Below, piece by piece: positions 44,690-54,376 of a DNA stretch of 64,000 bases (positions within the stretch are counted from its first letter, which is position 1; every line of letters begins with the position of its first letter). The stretch comes from Hyphomicrobiales bacterium. Lineage in GTDB: Bacteria > Pseudomonadota > Alphaproteobacteria > Rhizobiales > Aestuariivirgaceae. The DNA is taken from assembly GCA_025359215.1 (NCBI GenBank), contig JANYHE010000115.1:81513-145512 (forward strand), written 5' to 3'. A model generated the notes under the pieces. The model was not told where the DNA came from and did not search any database. It was given only the letters and a program-made list of their open reading frames with translations. A program made the translations under genes and the position numbers.

Positions 44690-45538
44690 ATGATTGCAAC
44701 CCGCGCCGAACAATTGTCGCAAAGTCTGCCGCCCCTTCTAGTGAAGGCCGAGCGGATTGCGGCAACGGTGATCTTAGGCGTGCATGGCCGCAGACGCGCA
44801 GGCCCCGGTGAAAACTTCTGGCAATATCGCAATTATAGTTTTGGCGATTCAACGCAGCGCATTGACTGGCACAGAAGTGCAAAATCTGATGCCGTGTTCA
44901 TTCGCGATAATGAATGGGAGGCAGCAAACACTTTATGGCTGTGGTCTAATGCTGGCCCGCGCATGGATTTCAAGTCGCATTTAGCATCCGAAACGAAGAA
45001 GCATCATGCGCAAATTTTGCAATTGGCATTGGCCAGTTTGGCCATTCGCGCCCATGAGCGCATTGGCGCATTGGGCAGCCCGCACCGCGCTGGTGTGGGC
45101 CGTTCTACTTTGCGAGCGATGGCTGATTGGTGCGAAAGCCAACAACCAAATTCACTGCCAAAGCCAAATCAAATGCAACGCCAATCCGCCGCAGTTTTGA
45201 TTTCTGATTTTCTTGATGATCCGGAGGACATCAAGAAGGCGCTCACCCCTTTGGCGCAAAGTGGCGTGCGTGGGCATCTTGTGCAAATTGCAGACCCCGC
45301 CGAGGAAACCCTTCCCTATGACGGTCGCGTAGAATTCCTTGGGCTTGATGGGCCCCAGCGCTTCCTCGCCCCAAAAACTGAAAATTTTCGTGAGCGTTAC
45401 ACCGCAGCCTATGCAAGCCAACGAGAGTCAGTGCGCCAGCTCGCAGGCCGTTTGGGCTGGAGCTTCACAGTTCACCGCACCGATCAACCGCTCATCAAAT
45501 GTCTCCTGGCATTGCATGCGCGGGTGAGCGATCAATAA
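44690..45538 (+). CDS. DUF58-domain protein
   Basis: 282 residues: the DUF58 core RRAGPGENFWQYRNYSFGD then IDWHRSAKSDAVFIRDNEWE, with a vWA-like remainder. Such proteins accompany MoxR ATPases. It follows moxR by 2 bp. Function in the complex is unassigned. Confidence 0.88.
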   Translation: MIATRAEQLSQSLPPLLVKAERIAATVILGVHGRRRAGPGENFWQYRNYSFGDSTQRIDWHRSAKSDAVFIRDNEWEAANTLWLWSNAGPRMDFKSHLASETKKHHAQILQLALASLAIRAHERIGALGSPHRAGVGRSTLRAMADWCESQQPNSLPKPNQMQRQSAAVLISDFLDDPEDIKKALTPLAQSGVRGHLVQIADPAEETLPYDGRVEFLGLDGPQRFLAPKTENFRERYTAAYASQRESVRQLAGRLGWSFTVHRTDQPLIKCLLALHARVSDQ

Positions 45539-48258
45539 TGATGTTTCTTAACAGTTTGAGTTTTGCAACACCATTGGCGCTGCTGGGTCTCGCCGCATTG
45601 CCTGTCATTTGGTGGTTGTTGCGCTTCACGCCGCCACGCCCGCTATCGGTCAAATTTCCTCCGCTACGTTTGCTGCTAAAATTGCAATCGGCAGAAGAAA
45701 CACCTCACAAAACTCCATGGTGGCTTTTATTGCTGCGCTTGGCGATGGCTGCCGTTTTGATTGTCGCTGTCGCTCATCCGCTTGCTAAGAAAGATGGGGT
45801 CTCGGTTCAAAGCACAGGCCCACTTTTGGTTATCGTTGATGATGGCTGGGCGGCGGCTAAAAACTGGCCACAGCGCCAAGAAGCCTTACATAACATTCTG
45901 GAGGACGCGCGCGACGCCAACCGCATCGTGACCCTTGCCACAACATCGCAGGCTAGCGATCTCACAAGCATGGCAGCGAGTGATGCACTCAATCTGGCCC
46001 GCACTCTAAAGCCAAAAGCTTTGAGCACGGATCGCCTGAGCCTATTTGCAAAACTGAAAGCGCAAAATGTAAAAGCGGACCAAGTTCTTTGGTTGACCGA
46101 TGGCACAGATGCCGGAACTGCATCCGCATTCAGTGCAGGCCTCACAGCATTATATGGTCAAAACTTGCAAGCTCTCACCTTCAACGAGTCCGATTTACCC
46201 ATCGCCCTCGCCCGCCCCGTGATCGACGGTGGCGATATCAAGGTCACCGCCCTGCGCAGTGCAATCGCAAAAAACAGTGCCATTATTCAAGCCGTTGCGG
46301 GCAATGGTCGGGTGCTGGCCGAAGCGCCCGTCGATTTTGCCAACGCAACCACCGTCAGCGCCAAACTCAGTTTGCCTATCGAACTCAGAAATGAAATTCA
46401 AAGCATCACCATTGCAGGCGAAAACCATGCAGGTGCCAAACAATTGCTGGATGATCGGTGGCGCAGAAAAACAGTCGCAATTCAATCAGGCACCGCACAG
46501 GAACAAGCCCAGCCCCTGCTTTCACCGCTGCATTATGTGACGCGCGCGCTGGAGCCTTATGCCGATTTGCACGAACCTGCAGACACTGCAGAATTAAAAT
46601 CTGAACTTGATGCGGGCCTTTCGATGTTGGTCTTGGCCGATATTGGAAAAATTCCGCAAGATGCTCATGACGCAATTGCGCCGTGGGTTGATAAGGGTGG
46701 CGTTTTGCTGCGCTTTGCAGGCACCCGTCTGGCTGCGAGCAGCGATGATTTAGTGCCCGTCACCTTGCGTGAGGGAGACCGCAATTTGGGCAGTGCCTTG
46801 AGTTGGGAAACTCCGCAATCCATCCAAACCTTCGGCGAAAAAAGTCCATTCGCTGGATTGACCATCGACAGCCGTGTCACAGTCAGCCGTCAAGTTTTGG
46901 CGGAACCTGATGCAGCACTGGCTGAAAAAACCTGGGTGAGCCTAAGCGATGGCACACCCTTGGTGACCGCCGCAAAAAAAGGCAAAGGCCTGATCATTCT
47001 GTTCCACATCACCGCCAATGCCGATTGGTCAAACTTGGCCCTCTCGGGCACCTTTGTTGAAATGTTGCAACGCATTGTAGACCTTGCACCAGCAGCAGGC
47101 AGCAACACGGCAACAGCGAACAACACTGAAACCAACACTGCTTTTTCTCCCCGCCTTTTGCTGGCAGGAACGGGTGAACTGGTCACACCCACCAACACAA
47201 TTGAAGCCATTCCGGTTGCTCAGTTTGATGCCGCAAAAGCCAGCCCCAAAACGCCAGCGGGGCTTTATGCCAATGGTGGCCAAGAACGCGCCATCAATCT
47301 CGATTTGAAAGAAGCCGATTTGGCACCCATCCCAGGATTGGCTTTGCAAAAAGTTGCGCCACCACAAACAACCAGTTTCGCACCACAATTATTTGTGGGC
47401 GCGGCCCTGTTGTTCCTACTTGATACAGTGGCCGCATTGCTTATGGGCGGCGGCTTCCGCCGCAGGGCCGCAACTTTTGGAATGCTCTTGAGTTTCATTG
47501 TCATTATGCCCAGCCCGCAAAATGCCAAAGCCGAAACCACCGACATGCAGGCCGCCCTCGAAACTCATCTGGCTTATGTGAAAACTGGTGACGCTGATAT
47601 CGATCAAACCAGCATGCAAGGCTTGAAAGGCTTAGGCTTGGTCATGGAAGATCGAACCTCCGCCGTGTTGGGCGATCCAGTCGCCATTAACATCGAAACC
47701 GATAATATCGTGTTTTACCCCGTGCTTTATTGGCCCGTCACCGAAGCCGCGCAGGCACCCGGCGATGCAGCATTGGCCCGCCTTGATGCCTTCATGAAAA
47801 ATGGCGGCACCATATTTTTTGATCTGCGCGATGCCGGTGGAGATTTCAACGCCAACAGCGGCACCACCGATGCCCTCAAACGTATCCTCGCAAAACTTGA
47901 TGTTCCTCCGCTAGAGCCTGTCCCAGAATCCCACGCTTTAACCCGCTCTTTCTATCTGTTGAAAGCCTTCCCTGGTCGTTATGAAGGTGGCGCATTGTGG
48001 GTGGAAGCGCAAAACGCTGGTTCCCCCACCAATAATTCTGACGGCGTCTCCGGCGTTATTATTGGCTCGAATGACTATGCCGCTGCTTGGGCCTTGAATG
48101 ATAAAGGTGAGCCCCAAAACGCAATGATCCCCGGCTCCGATCGTCAACGGGAGATGGCCTTTCGTGTGGGCGTCAACATTGTGATGTATGCTTTGACAGG
48201 AAACTACAAAACAGACCAAGTGCATGTGCCCGCCTTGCTGGAAAGGCTAGGTCAATAA
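45538..48258 (+). CDS. BatA/DUF4159-domain membrane protein
   Basis: 906 residues from the ATG at 45538. N-terminal aerotolerance-regulator segment with two helices (FATPLALLGLAALPVIWWLL and a second near residue 65), a vWA-like domain (IVDDGWAAAKNW onward), a large middle part, another helix (about 625-645), and a C-terminal DUF4159 domain (from about 690: VKTGDADIDQTSMQGLKGL, ending ALLERLGQ). The start overlaps the DUF58 stop (TAATG). Probably an inner-membrane partner of MoxR. Confidence 0.85.
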   Translation: MMFLNSLSFATPLALLGLAALPVIWWLLRFTPPRPLSVKFPPLRLLLKLQSAEETPHKTPWWLLLLRLAMAAVLIVAVAHPLAKKDGVSVQSTGPLLVIVDDGWAAAKNWPQRQEALHNILEDARDANRIVTLATTSQASDLTSMAASDALNLARTLKPKALSTDRLSLFAKLKAQNVKADQVLWLTDGTDAGTASAFSAGLTALYGQNLQALTFNESDLPIALARPVIDGGDIKVTALRSAIAKNSAIIQAVAGNGRVLAEAPVDFANATTVSAKLSLPIELRNEIQSITIAGENHAGAKQLLDDRWRRKTVAIQSGTAQEQAQPLLSPLHYVTRALEPYADLHEPADTAELKSELDAGLSMLVLADIGKIPQDAHDAIAPWVDKGGVLLRFAGTRLAASSDDLVPVTLREGDRNLGSALSWETPQSIQTFGEKSPFAGLTIDSRVTVSRQVLAEPDAALAEKTWVSLSDGTPLVTAAKKGKGLIILFHITANADWSNLALSGTFVEMLQRIVDLAPAAGSNTATANNTETNTAFSPRLLLAGTGELVTPTNTIEAIPVAQFDAAKASPKTPAGLYANGGQERAINLDLKEADLAPIPGLALQKVAPPQTTSFAPQLFVGAALLFLLDTVAALLMGGGFRRRAATFGMLLSFIVIMPSPQNAKAETTDMQAALETHLAYVKTGDADIDQTSMQGLKGLGLVMEDRTSAVLGDPVAINIETDNIVFYPVLYWPVTEAAQAPGDAALARLDAFMKNGGTIFFDLRDAGGDFNANSGTTDALKRILAKLDVPPLEPVPESHALTRSFYLLKAFPGRYEGGALWVEAQNAGSPTNNSDGVSGVIIGSNDYAAAWALNDKGEPQNAMIPGSDRQREMAFRVGVNIVMYALTGNYKTDQVHVPALLERLGQ

Positions 48259-50312
48259 TGAATTTGCAATTGGAATTTGCACCGCTCATCGCTTGGCCTA
48301 TTATTTGGGTGTTTGCAGGGCTCACCCTTGCCGCTTTTATTTTGATGCTGATCAAAAGAATCCGCGGAGCAGTTTTGCGTGGGCTAACGGCGGCCATCAT
48401 CTTGGCCACCCTTGCCAATCCAACATTGCGCCAAGATGAACGCCAACCGCTCACCGATATTGTTCTGGCCGTCGTTGATGAAAGCCAAAGCCAATCCATC
48501 GGCAAGCGCACCGAACAAACGCAAAAGGCGTTAGCCGATCTCAAAGCGCGGGTGGCTCAGATGGGCAACACCGAATTGCGCGTTGTTAACATTACATCTG
48601 GCATAGCAGCCAATGCCGATGGCACCCGAATTTTCACAGCCCTTAATCGCGCTGTGGCCGATATTCCTAAAGATCGTTTTGCTGGCGCCGTGCTGATCAC
48701 CGATGGCCAAGTGCATGATGTGCCCACAAGTGCTGCTGGCCTTCCATCACCCATTCACAGCTTAATCACCGGAAGTAAGACCGAGAGTGATCGCCGTTTG
48801 GTGGTGGACCACGCACCGCGATTTGGCATTGTGGGCCAACCACAATCCATTCAGTTTCATGTCGAAGATTCAGCAGGCTCCGGCGCGCACGTCGCTGTAA
48901 CCATTCAAATTCCCGGTGAAGACCCGCGCGTGTTGGATGTGATCACCGGCGATGTGGTCGATATCCCCATGAACATGAGCCACGCTGGTCAAAATTTCAT
49001 GGAACTTTCAGCCGCGTTGCGAGAAGGTGAACTTTCAAAACAAAACAATCACGCCGTTGTGGTGGTTGAAGGCATTCGAGATCGATTGCGCGTGTTGCTC
49101 GTCTCTGGCCAACCGCACCCCGGCGAGCGCACGTGGCGTAATTTATTGAAGGCCGATGCCGCAGTGGATTTGGTGCATTTCACCATTCTGCGCCCGCCTG
49201 AAAAACAAGATGGCACGCCCACGCAAGAGCTCTCTCTGATAGCCTTTCCAACGCGCGAGCTGTTCATTGATAAGCTGAAGCAATTTGATCTTGTGATTTT
49301 TGATCGTTATCGCAGGCAGGCCATTTTGCCTGATGCCTATTTGGCCAATGTGGCTGATTATGTGCGCAGCGGCGGCGCACTGCTCATCGCCTCTGGCCCT
49401 GATTTTGCCGATCCTGAGGGCCTTTACAGCACACCACTTTCAGATGTTCTCAGCGCAGCCCCCACTGGCGCAGTCACCGAGGCGCAATTTAAACCAGCCC
49501 TCACACAAGCGGGCAACCGCCACCCCGTCACAAAGGATTTGCCCGGTGCCAATGGTGGCAAACCTACATGGGGCAGTTGGTTCCGTTTGATCGATACCAA
49601 TGTTGCGCCGGCCTCTGAAACGCTCATGTCTGGCCCTGACAACAAGCCCCTGCTGGTGCTCAGCCACATCGGCGAAGGGCGCGTGGCACAGTTGTTATCT
49701 GATCACGGCTGGCTTTGGGCGCGTGGCTTTGAAGGCGGCGGCCCGCAAACGGAATTGCTGCGCCGCATGGCCCACTGGTTGATGAAGGAACCTGATCTTG
49801 AAGAGGAAGCCCTTTCTGCCAAACAAGTTGGTGGCGATATTGTTATTGAACGCCGCAGCTTGGCAGACACCGTAAAACCAGTCACCCTCACCAGTCCTTC
49901 TGGCAAAACCCAAAGCATAACGCTGGCGCAATCTGCTCCCGGTTTATTCTCTGCCCATGTGCCAGCCCAAGAAGCAGGTCTTCACACCATGACTGATGGC
50001 ACCTTGCAGGCAGCAACGGCCATCGGCAATGCTGATGCTAAAGAAGCTACCGATATTCGTGCTACTCCCGATAAACTAGCCCCCATTGCTAAGGCCACAG
50101 GCGGTGGCATTGCATGGCTGGAAGACGGCTTTCCAAATTTCAACAAAGCCACGCCGAGCCCTTTGATGGCGGGTTCAGGGTGGATGAACTTGCGCGCCAA
50201 CGGGCTTTACCGTGTGACAGCCATCAAAGAGATTTCACTCTTCTCAACTCTGCTCAGCTTGGCGGTTCTATTAGTTGCAGCATCAGCCATGTGGTTTCGC
50301 GAAGGCCGCTGA
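48258..50312 (+). CDS. Membrane protein with vWA-like and GATase1-like domains
   Basis: 684 residues: two N-terminal helices, a vWA-like segment (VVDESQSQSIGK), a glutamine-amidotransferase-like region (RVLLVSGQPHPGERTWRNLL to FDLVIFDRYRRQ) and a C-terminal helix (LLSLAVLLVAASAMWF). The catalytic triad of real amidotransferases is not evident, so catalysis is doubtful. Last gene of the moxR operon, coupled to DUF4159 by TAATG. Its last 30 bp overlap the converging GNAT gene. Confidence 0.85.
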   Translation: MNLQLEFAPLIAWPIIWVFAGLTLAAFILMLIKRIRGAVLRGLTAAIILATLANPTLRQDERQPLTDIVLAVVDESQSQSIGKRTEQTQKALADLKARVAQMGNTELRVVNITSGIAANADGTRIFTALNRAVADIPKDRFAGAVLITDGQVHDVPTSAAGLPSPIHSLITGSKTESDRRLVVDHAPRFGIVGQPQSIQFHVEDSAGSGAHVAVTIQIPGEDPRVLDVITGDVVDIPMNMSHAGQNFMELSAALREGELSKQNNHAVVVVEGIRDRLRVLLVSGQPHPGERTWRNLLKADAAVDLVHFTILRPPEKQDGTPTQELSLIAFPTRELFIDKLKQFDLVIFDRYRRQAILPDAYLANVADYVRSGGALLIASGPDFADPEGLYSTPLSDVLSAAPTGAVTEAQFKPALTQAGNRHPVTKDLPGANGGKPTWGSWFRLIDTNVAPASETLMSGPDNKPLLVLSHIGEGRVAQLLSDHGWLWARGFEGGGPQTELLRRMAHWLMKEPDLEEEALSAKQVGGDIVIERRSLADTVKPVTLTSPSGKTQSITLAQSAPGLFSAHVPAQEAGLHTMTDGTLQAATAIGNADAKEATDIRATPDKLAPIAKATGGGIAWLEDGFPNFNKATPSPLMAGSGWMNLRANGLYRVTAIKEISLFSTLLSLAVLLVAASAMWFREGR

Positions 50313-50831
50313 AAGTTCAGCTTGGCGCTGCGGTGGCAAAACCATTCCTGAAACACCTTTCAACGCACCGGGAACAAGTTCAAGAAATAAAAACCGTGCT
50401 GGATCAACCGGTCCTGGCAGTTGCAGCAACCCCGCCGGCAGTTTTTGAAATCCCACCCGCTCATAATAGGGCGCATCCCCCACTAAAAGCACCAGTTTGT
50501 GGCCGTTTGCCTTGGCCCTCTCTAACGTGAAATTCATCAGCGCGCGCCCAATGCCCAAATTCTGCCGCGCCGGATGCACCGCCAGAGGCCCCAGCAAGAT
50601 TGCAGGCGCAAACGTTTTACCTATCACCAAAGGCCAATAACTAATCGCCCCTGCTAATCCCAATTCACTGTCACGGATAACCTGTGAAAGACCTTCGACA
50701 GGGCGACTACCTTCACGCAAGCGATAGGAGGTTTTAGTGCGCCGCCCCAAGCCAAAACTGAGGTCAAGCAAGTCTTCAACACTGCAGTCGTCAGAATGTG
50801 TCTGGGCAGAGGGTGTGAGAGTAAATGTCAT
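50283..50831 (-). CDS. GNAT-family N-acetyltransferase
   Basis: 182 residues with the GNAT fold: LLGPLAVHPARQNLGIGRALMNFTLERAKANG, including the acetyl-CoA loop QNLGIG, and APYYERVGF. Substrate unknown. The 3' end overlaps the GATase-like gene by 30 bp. Confidence 0.87.
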   Translation of the reverse strand: MTFTLTPSAQTHSDDCSVEDLLDLSFGLGRRTKTSYRLREGSRPVEGLSQVIRDSELGLAGAISYWPLVIGKTFAPAILLGPLAVHPARQNLGIGRALMNFTLERAKANGHKLVLLVGDAPYYERVGFQKLPAGLLQLPGPVDPARFLFLELVPGALKGVSGMVLPPQRQAELSAAFAKPHG

Positions 50832-50867
50832 GGCAGTTCTCTAATCAGGGGGAACAAAGGCACTGCC

Positions 50868-50884
50868 GTTTCCCAAAAGGAAAC
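50868..50884. repeat. Hairpin downstream of the Nudix gene
   Basis: GTTTCC (50868-50873) and GGAAAC (50879-50884) with a CAAAA loop. It could end the minus-strand Nudix transcript, but no T-tract follows. Confidence 0.3.
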
Positions 50885-50990
50885 CGAACAGCGTGGCTCA
50901 ACAAACTGATGAGCGTCGTCGCAAACTGATGTGTAGATTTCTAACCATAAAAATCGCGATACAGGCTCACCACCGCGCGGTCAAGCACCT

Positions 50991-51458
50991 TCACCACATT
51001 TCTGAAATGGGTTCTCCGTGTAAAATCTCGTCTAGTCGCCGCTGGGTGCCACCCGTCATATCGCTTGGCAATTGCGAAAATGGAAAGAACTTTGCTTCGG
51101 CAATTTCATTATTAGGGTTCCAGCCCGTCTTCGTAAATTTCCGAACAATGTAACAAGCCACATGATCGCCGCGGAAACTGGGCTCATTGGAGAATATCCC
51201 ATGTAAAATTGGGTCGGAACCCAAAATGCCCCCCTCCTCGCGAATTTCGCGCAATGCAGCCTGCTTCAAAGTTTCGCCGCGCTCGACCCCTCCACCCGGC
51301 AAAATCCAGCCCGCCGAATAGGTGTGGCGCACAAGCAAAACTTGATCATCTCCCAACACCGCAACGCGGGAACCCAGTGTCATGCCTCGCAATAACCGCG
51401 ATACTGGTTGCTGCACCGTTTTGGCCGCAATCTTAAAAATCATCTGTTGAATGCTCAT
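50991..51458 (-). CDS. Nudix hydrolase
   Basis: 155 residues; Nudix box GGGVERGETLKQAALREIREEGG (read as two parts: GGGVERGE and ALREIREEGG) preceded by SAGWILP. N-terminal amphipathic helix (MSIQQMIFKIAAKTVQQPV). Substrate cannot be inferred. ATG 51458. Confidence 0.85.
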   Translation of the reverse strand: MSIQQMIFKIAAKTVQQPVSRLLRGMTLGSRVAVLGDDQVLLVRHTYSAGWILPGGGVERGETLKQAALREIREEGGILGSDPILHGIFSNEPSFRGDHVACYIVRKFTKTGWNPNNEIAEAKFFPFSQLPSDMTGGTQRRLDEILHGEPISEMW

Positions 51459-51543
51459 GTCCGCCTCGCTTGTATGCCTGCCAGAATGCCTATAATTGAA
51501 CGCGCATCTCTACTGAATCGAAATCGGAAGCCACCCACCGCTT

Positions 51544-53232
51544 ATGCTGCAAGTTTTTAGAATTTTCTTCAATGCCGAAAAAACCAAACCTTGGCTGGTC
51601 TTATTGTGTTTGCTTCTGGGTGGCATAGCCGAAGCTGCCGGCATTGGCAGCATTTTGCCAGTTGCAAACGCCATGATAAACAGCAGTGGCGGCCCAACCT
51701 CACCTTTAGAACTCTATTTGCGCGCGTTTCTGTCCAGCATGGGCCTCACACCCACGCTTGAAATTCTATTGGTCATGCTTGCAAGCTTCCTTGTTTTGCG
51801 CTCAGCACTTTTGTTCACAGCAGCCACCTACACCGGCATGGCGGGAGCACGCGTGACAATTAATTTGCGCCAACGCCTGATCAAAGCACTTTTCAATGCC
51901 CGCTGGAGTTTTTACAGTGATCAAAGTGGTGGTTCAATCGCCAATGAACTCAGCAACAATGCAGGCAGAGCTGGAGATGCCTATAGTTATGCAGCCCTTG
52001 TCACCTCAATGTTATTTCAAATTGCCGCATATGTGGTGGCAGCTTTCTTGATCAACTGGCGAGTCGCTGTGGCTGCCATGCTGGGCGGCTTGCTGGTTTC
52101 AACAATTTCCGGTCAACTTGTTCGAATTTCACGTCAAACCGGTAAAAAGATTACAACTCGCGTTGCCGTATTTACCTCCGATATGATCGATGTGATGCAT
52201 AACATCAAAGCGCTCAAATCCATGGAACGATACGGACCCATGGTGAAGCGTCTTGATGAAAAACTACGCTTTATAAAGCGCAGTTTATTTCGCGCTAATT
52301 TTGCCAAAGCGGGTTTAACCCATGGCAGCGATGCTCTAATCGCAATCGTGATTTCGATAAGCGCCTATCTCGCTCACACATATGGCAACTCGACATTGCC
52401 CGAGTTGACGGTGATGGGCGTTCTATTTTTTCAACTCATCTACAGCGCATCTCGTCTACAAAAAAATTACCAGGCAGCAACAGAAATCGAAAGCGCATAT
52501 TATTCTGTGCAAGACATGATCACCAATGCCGAAGCGGCGCAAGAACCCCATGATGGCACCAAGCATCCGCAGATCAAAGCTGGCTGCTCATTTCAAAACG
52601 TATCATTTTCTCATGGCAAACAACTGATTGTTGACAGTCTTTCATTTAACATTCCTGTGAATAAAATAACCGTCCTGCAAGGTCCATCAGGTGCAGGAAA
52701 AACCACAATCATAGATTTGCTGATCGGGTTTCATCATCCACAATCAGGCACCATAAAAATTGGGGATGATGATTTGGAATCTGTAGATATTCGTCGTTGG
52801 CGCGAGCAAATTGGCTATGTCCCACAAGAACTCGTTTTGTTTCACGATACTATTCGCGCCAATATTACCTTATCAGATGACACAATTTCCGACGACGCCA
52901 TTAAATCATCTTTGATCAGCGCAGGCGCACCTGATCTTGCGCAGAGACTTGATCATGATGTAGGCGAAATGGGGGGCAAACTTTCTGGCGGCCAAAGGCA
53001 GCGAATTTCATTGGCTAGAGCTCTCGTTAAAAATCCCAAAATCCTCATTTTAGACGAAGTCACCAGCGCGCTTGATCCGGAAACAGAAGCGGCAATTGTC
53101 AGTAACATAGCAAATCTTAAAGGTGCTTACACGATTATTGCCATTACGCACCGACCAGCGTGGACGGCCATAGCCGACAAGCTCTATAAAGTTAAAGCTG
53201 GCCGCATCAGCGAATTAAAAAGGAACAAATAA
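51544..53232 (+). CDS. ABC exporter (MsbA-like half transporter) of the sphingolipid locus
   Basis: 562 residues: an N-terminal six-helix membrane domain (about 15-310), then an ATPase domain with Walker A GPSGAGKTT (about 380-388), signature LSGGQRQRISLARAL, Walker B ILILDEVTSALD and the H-loop AITHRP. Typical of lipid or peptide exporters that work as dimers. Its stop is one base before the ceramide-synthase-like gene, so both are translated together. I infer a lipid substrate, possibly ceramide-type, from this coupling. Confidence 0.88.
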   Translation: MLQVFRIFFNAEKTKPWLVLLCLLLGGIAEAAGIGSILPVANAMINSSGGPTSPLELYLRAFLSSMGLTPTLEILLVMLASFLVLRSALLFTAATYTGMAGARVTINLRQRLIKALFNARWSFYSDQSGGSIANELSNNAGRAGDAYSYAALVTSMLFQIAAYVVAAFLINWRVAVAAMLGGLLVSTISGQLVRISRQTGKKITTRVAVFTSDMIDVMHNIKALKSMERYGPMVKRLDEKLRFIKRSLFRANFAKAGLTHGSDALIAIVISISAYLAHTYGNSTLPELTVMGVLFFQLIYSASRLQKNYQAATEIESAYYSVQDMITNAEAAQEPHDGTKHPQIKAGCSFQNVSFSHGKQLIVDSLSFNIPVNKITVLQGPSGAGKTTIIDLLIGFHHPQSGTIKIGDDDLESVDIRRWREQIGYVPQELVLFHDTIRANITLSDDTISDDAIKSSLISAGAPDLAQRLDHDVGEMGGKLSGGQRQRISLARALVKNPKILILDEVTSALDPETEAAIVSNIANLKGAYTIIAITHRPAWTAIADKLYKVKAGRISELKRNK

Positions 53233-53233
53233 T

Positions 53234-54370
53234 ATGACTGCTGTGACCGTGCGCCCTGTCCTCAACAAAGCCGACAAAATAACCTTCCTAAAAGTGCCCT
53301 TCAGCATTTATGCCAATGACCCAAACTGGGTTGCACCCCTTTTTCTTGAACGACTCGAACATCTCGATGTGAAGAAAAATCCTTATTTTCAACACGCCGA
53401 AGCACAACTTTTCATTGCCGAACAAAATGGCAAGCCTGTGGGCCGCATCTCTGCTCAAATTGATCAACTCCATTTTGAGCGTTATAAAGATGCCACTGGG
53501 CAATTCGGTTTTTTAGAAGCGCATAATGATCCTGCAATTTTTAAAGCTCTGTTTGAAGCAGCCGAAAATTGGTTGCGCAGCAAAGGCATGAAGCGGGTGC
53601 TGGGCCCTTTCAGTTTTTCCATCAATGATGAGACAGGATTGTTAATCAAAGGCTTCGACACGCCACCCAATATGATGATGAGCCATGGCACACCCTTTTA
53701 CGCCGCTCATGTTGAAACCAACGGCTTTCACAAAATCAAAGATGTGTTGGCCTACTATCACGACCGTGAAAAGTTTCTGCCCCCCGCAATTGATCGGCTT
53801 TATATGCGCGGCATGGCATCTGGCGATGTGGTGATCCGGCCTTTGAACAAATCGGACATCAAAAACGAAATCAAAATCATCATGGATATCTTCAACGATG
53901 CCTGGAGTGATAACTGGGGCTTCATCCCTTTCACCGATGCTGAATTGCAAGCCTTGGCCACCAATCTCAAAATGCTAGTGCGCAGTGAAGCTGTGCAGAT
54001 TGCTAGCTACCGCGGTGAAAATGCCGCCTTCATCGTCACCTTGCCTAATCTCAACGAATGGATTGCCGGCATGAACGGCAAGTTGCTGCCGTTGAATTGG
54101 ATAAAGCTTGTGGGCAAACTGATCACCAAGAAATCAGATTCTTTCCGCGTGCCGTTGATGGGTGTTCGTAAGAAATTCCAAGATGGGGTTTTGGGTTCAG
54201 CCCTTGCCATTGGCCTCAGCAAAACCGTAGGCGAATTCCATCGTTCACGGGGTGCCAAATCAGCGGAAATGTCTTGGATTTTGGAAGACAATATTGGCAT
54301 GCGCCACATCTTGGAAACGATCGGTGCCACCGCCTATAAAACATACCGCGTTTATGAAAAGCAGCTTTGA
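53234..54370 (+). CDS. bcerS: GNAT-type N-acyltransferase, candidate bacterial ceramide synthase
   Basis: 378 residues. N-terminal half FAEQNGKPVGRISAQIDQLHFERYKDATGQFGFLEAHNDP-like segment (FIAEQNGKPVGRISAQ; then FGFLEAHNDP), with GPFSFSINDETGLLIKGF. The C-terminal half has a GNAT-like SRGAKSAEMSWILEDN and ATAYKTYRVYEK. This matches my knowledge of the GNAT-fold protein shown to acylate the sphingoid base in Caulobacter (CCNA_01212). Assignment rests on the family resemblance and on the spt, acp and cerR neighbours. It starts 1 bp after the ABC gene. Confidence 0.7.
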   Translation: MTAVTVRPVLNKADKITFLKVPFSIYANDPNWVAPLFLERLEHLDVKKNPYFQHAEAQLFIAEQNGKPVGRISAQIDQLHFERYKDATGQFGFLEAHNDPAIFKALFEAAENWLRSKGMKRVLGPFSFSINDETGLLIKGFDTPPNMMMSHGTPFYAAHVETNGFHKIKDVLAYYHDREKFLPPAIDRLYMRGMASGDVVIRPLNKSDIKNEIKIIMDIFNDAWSDNWGFIPFTDAELQALATNLKMLVRSEAVQIASYRGENAAFIVTLPNLNEWIAGMNGKLLPLNWIKLVGKLITKKSDSFRVPLMGVRKKFQDGVLGSALAIGLSKTVGEFHRSRGAKSAEMSWILEDNIGMRHILETIGATAYKTYRVYEKQL

Positions 54371-54376
54371 ACTCAA

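Noticed and set aside
48258-50312. Active glutamine amidotransferase
   Set aside because: The fold seems similar but a Cys-His-Glu triad was not visible, so only the domain resemblance is reported.
50893-51153. Plus-strand 86-residue reading frame
   Set aside because: Antisense to the start of a well-supported Nudix gene and without family features.
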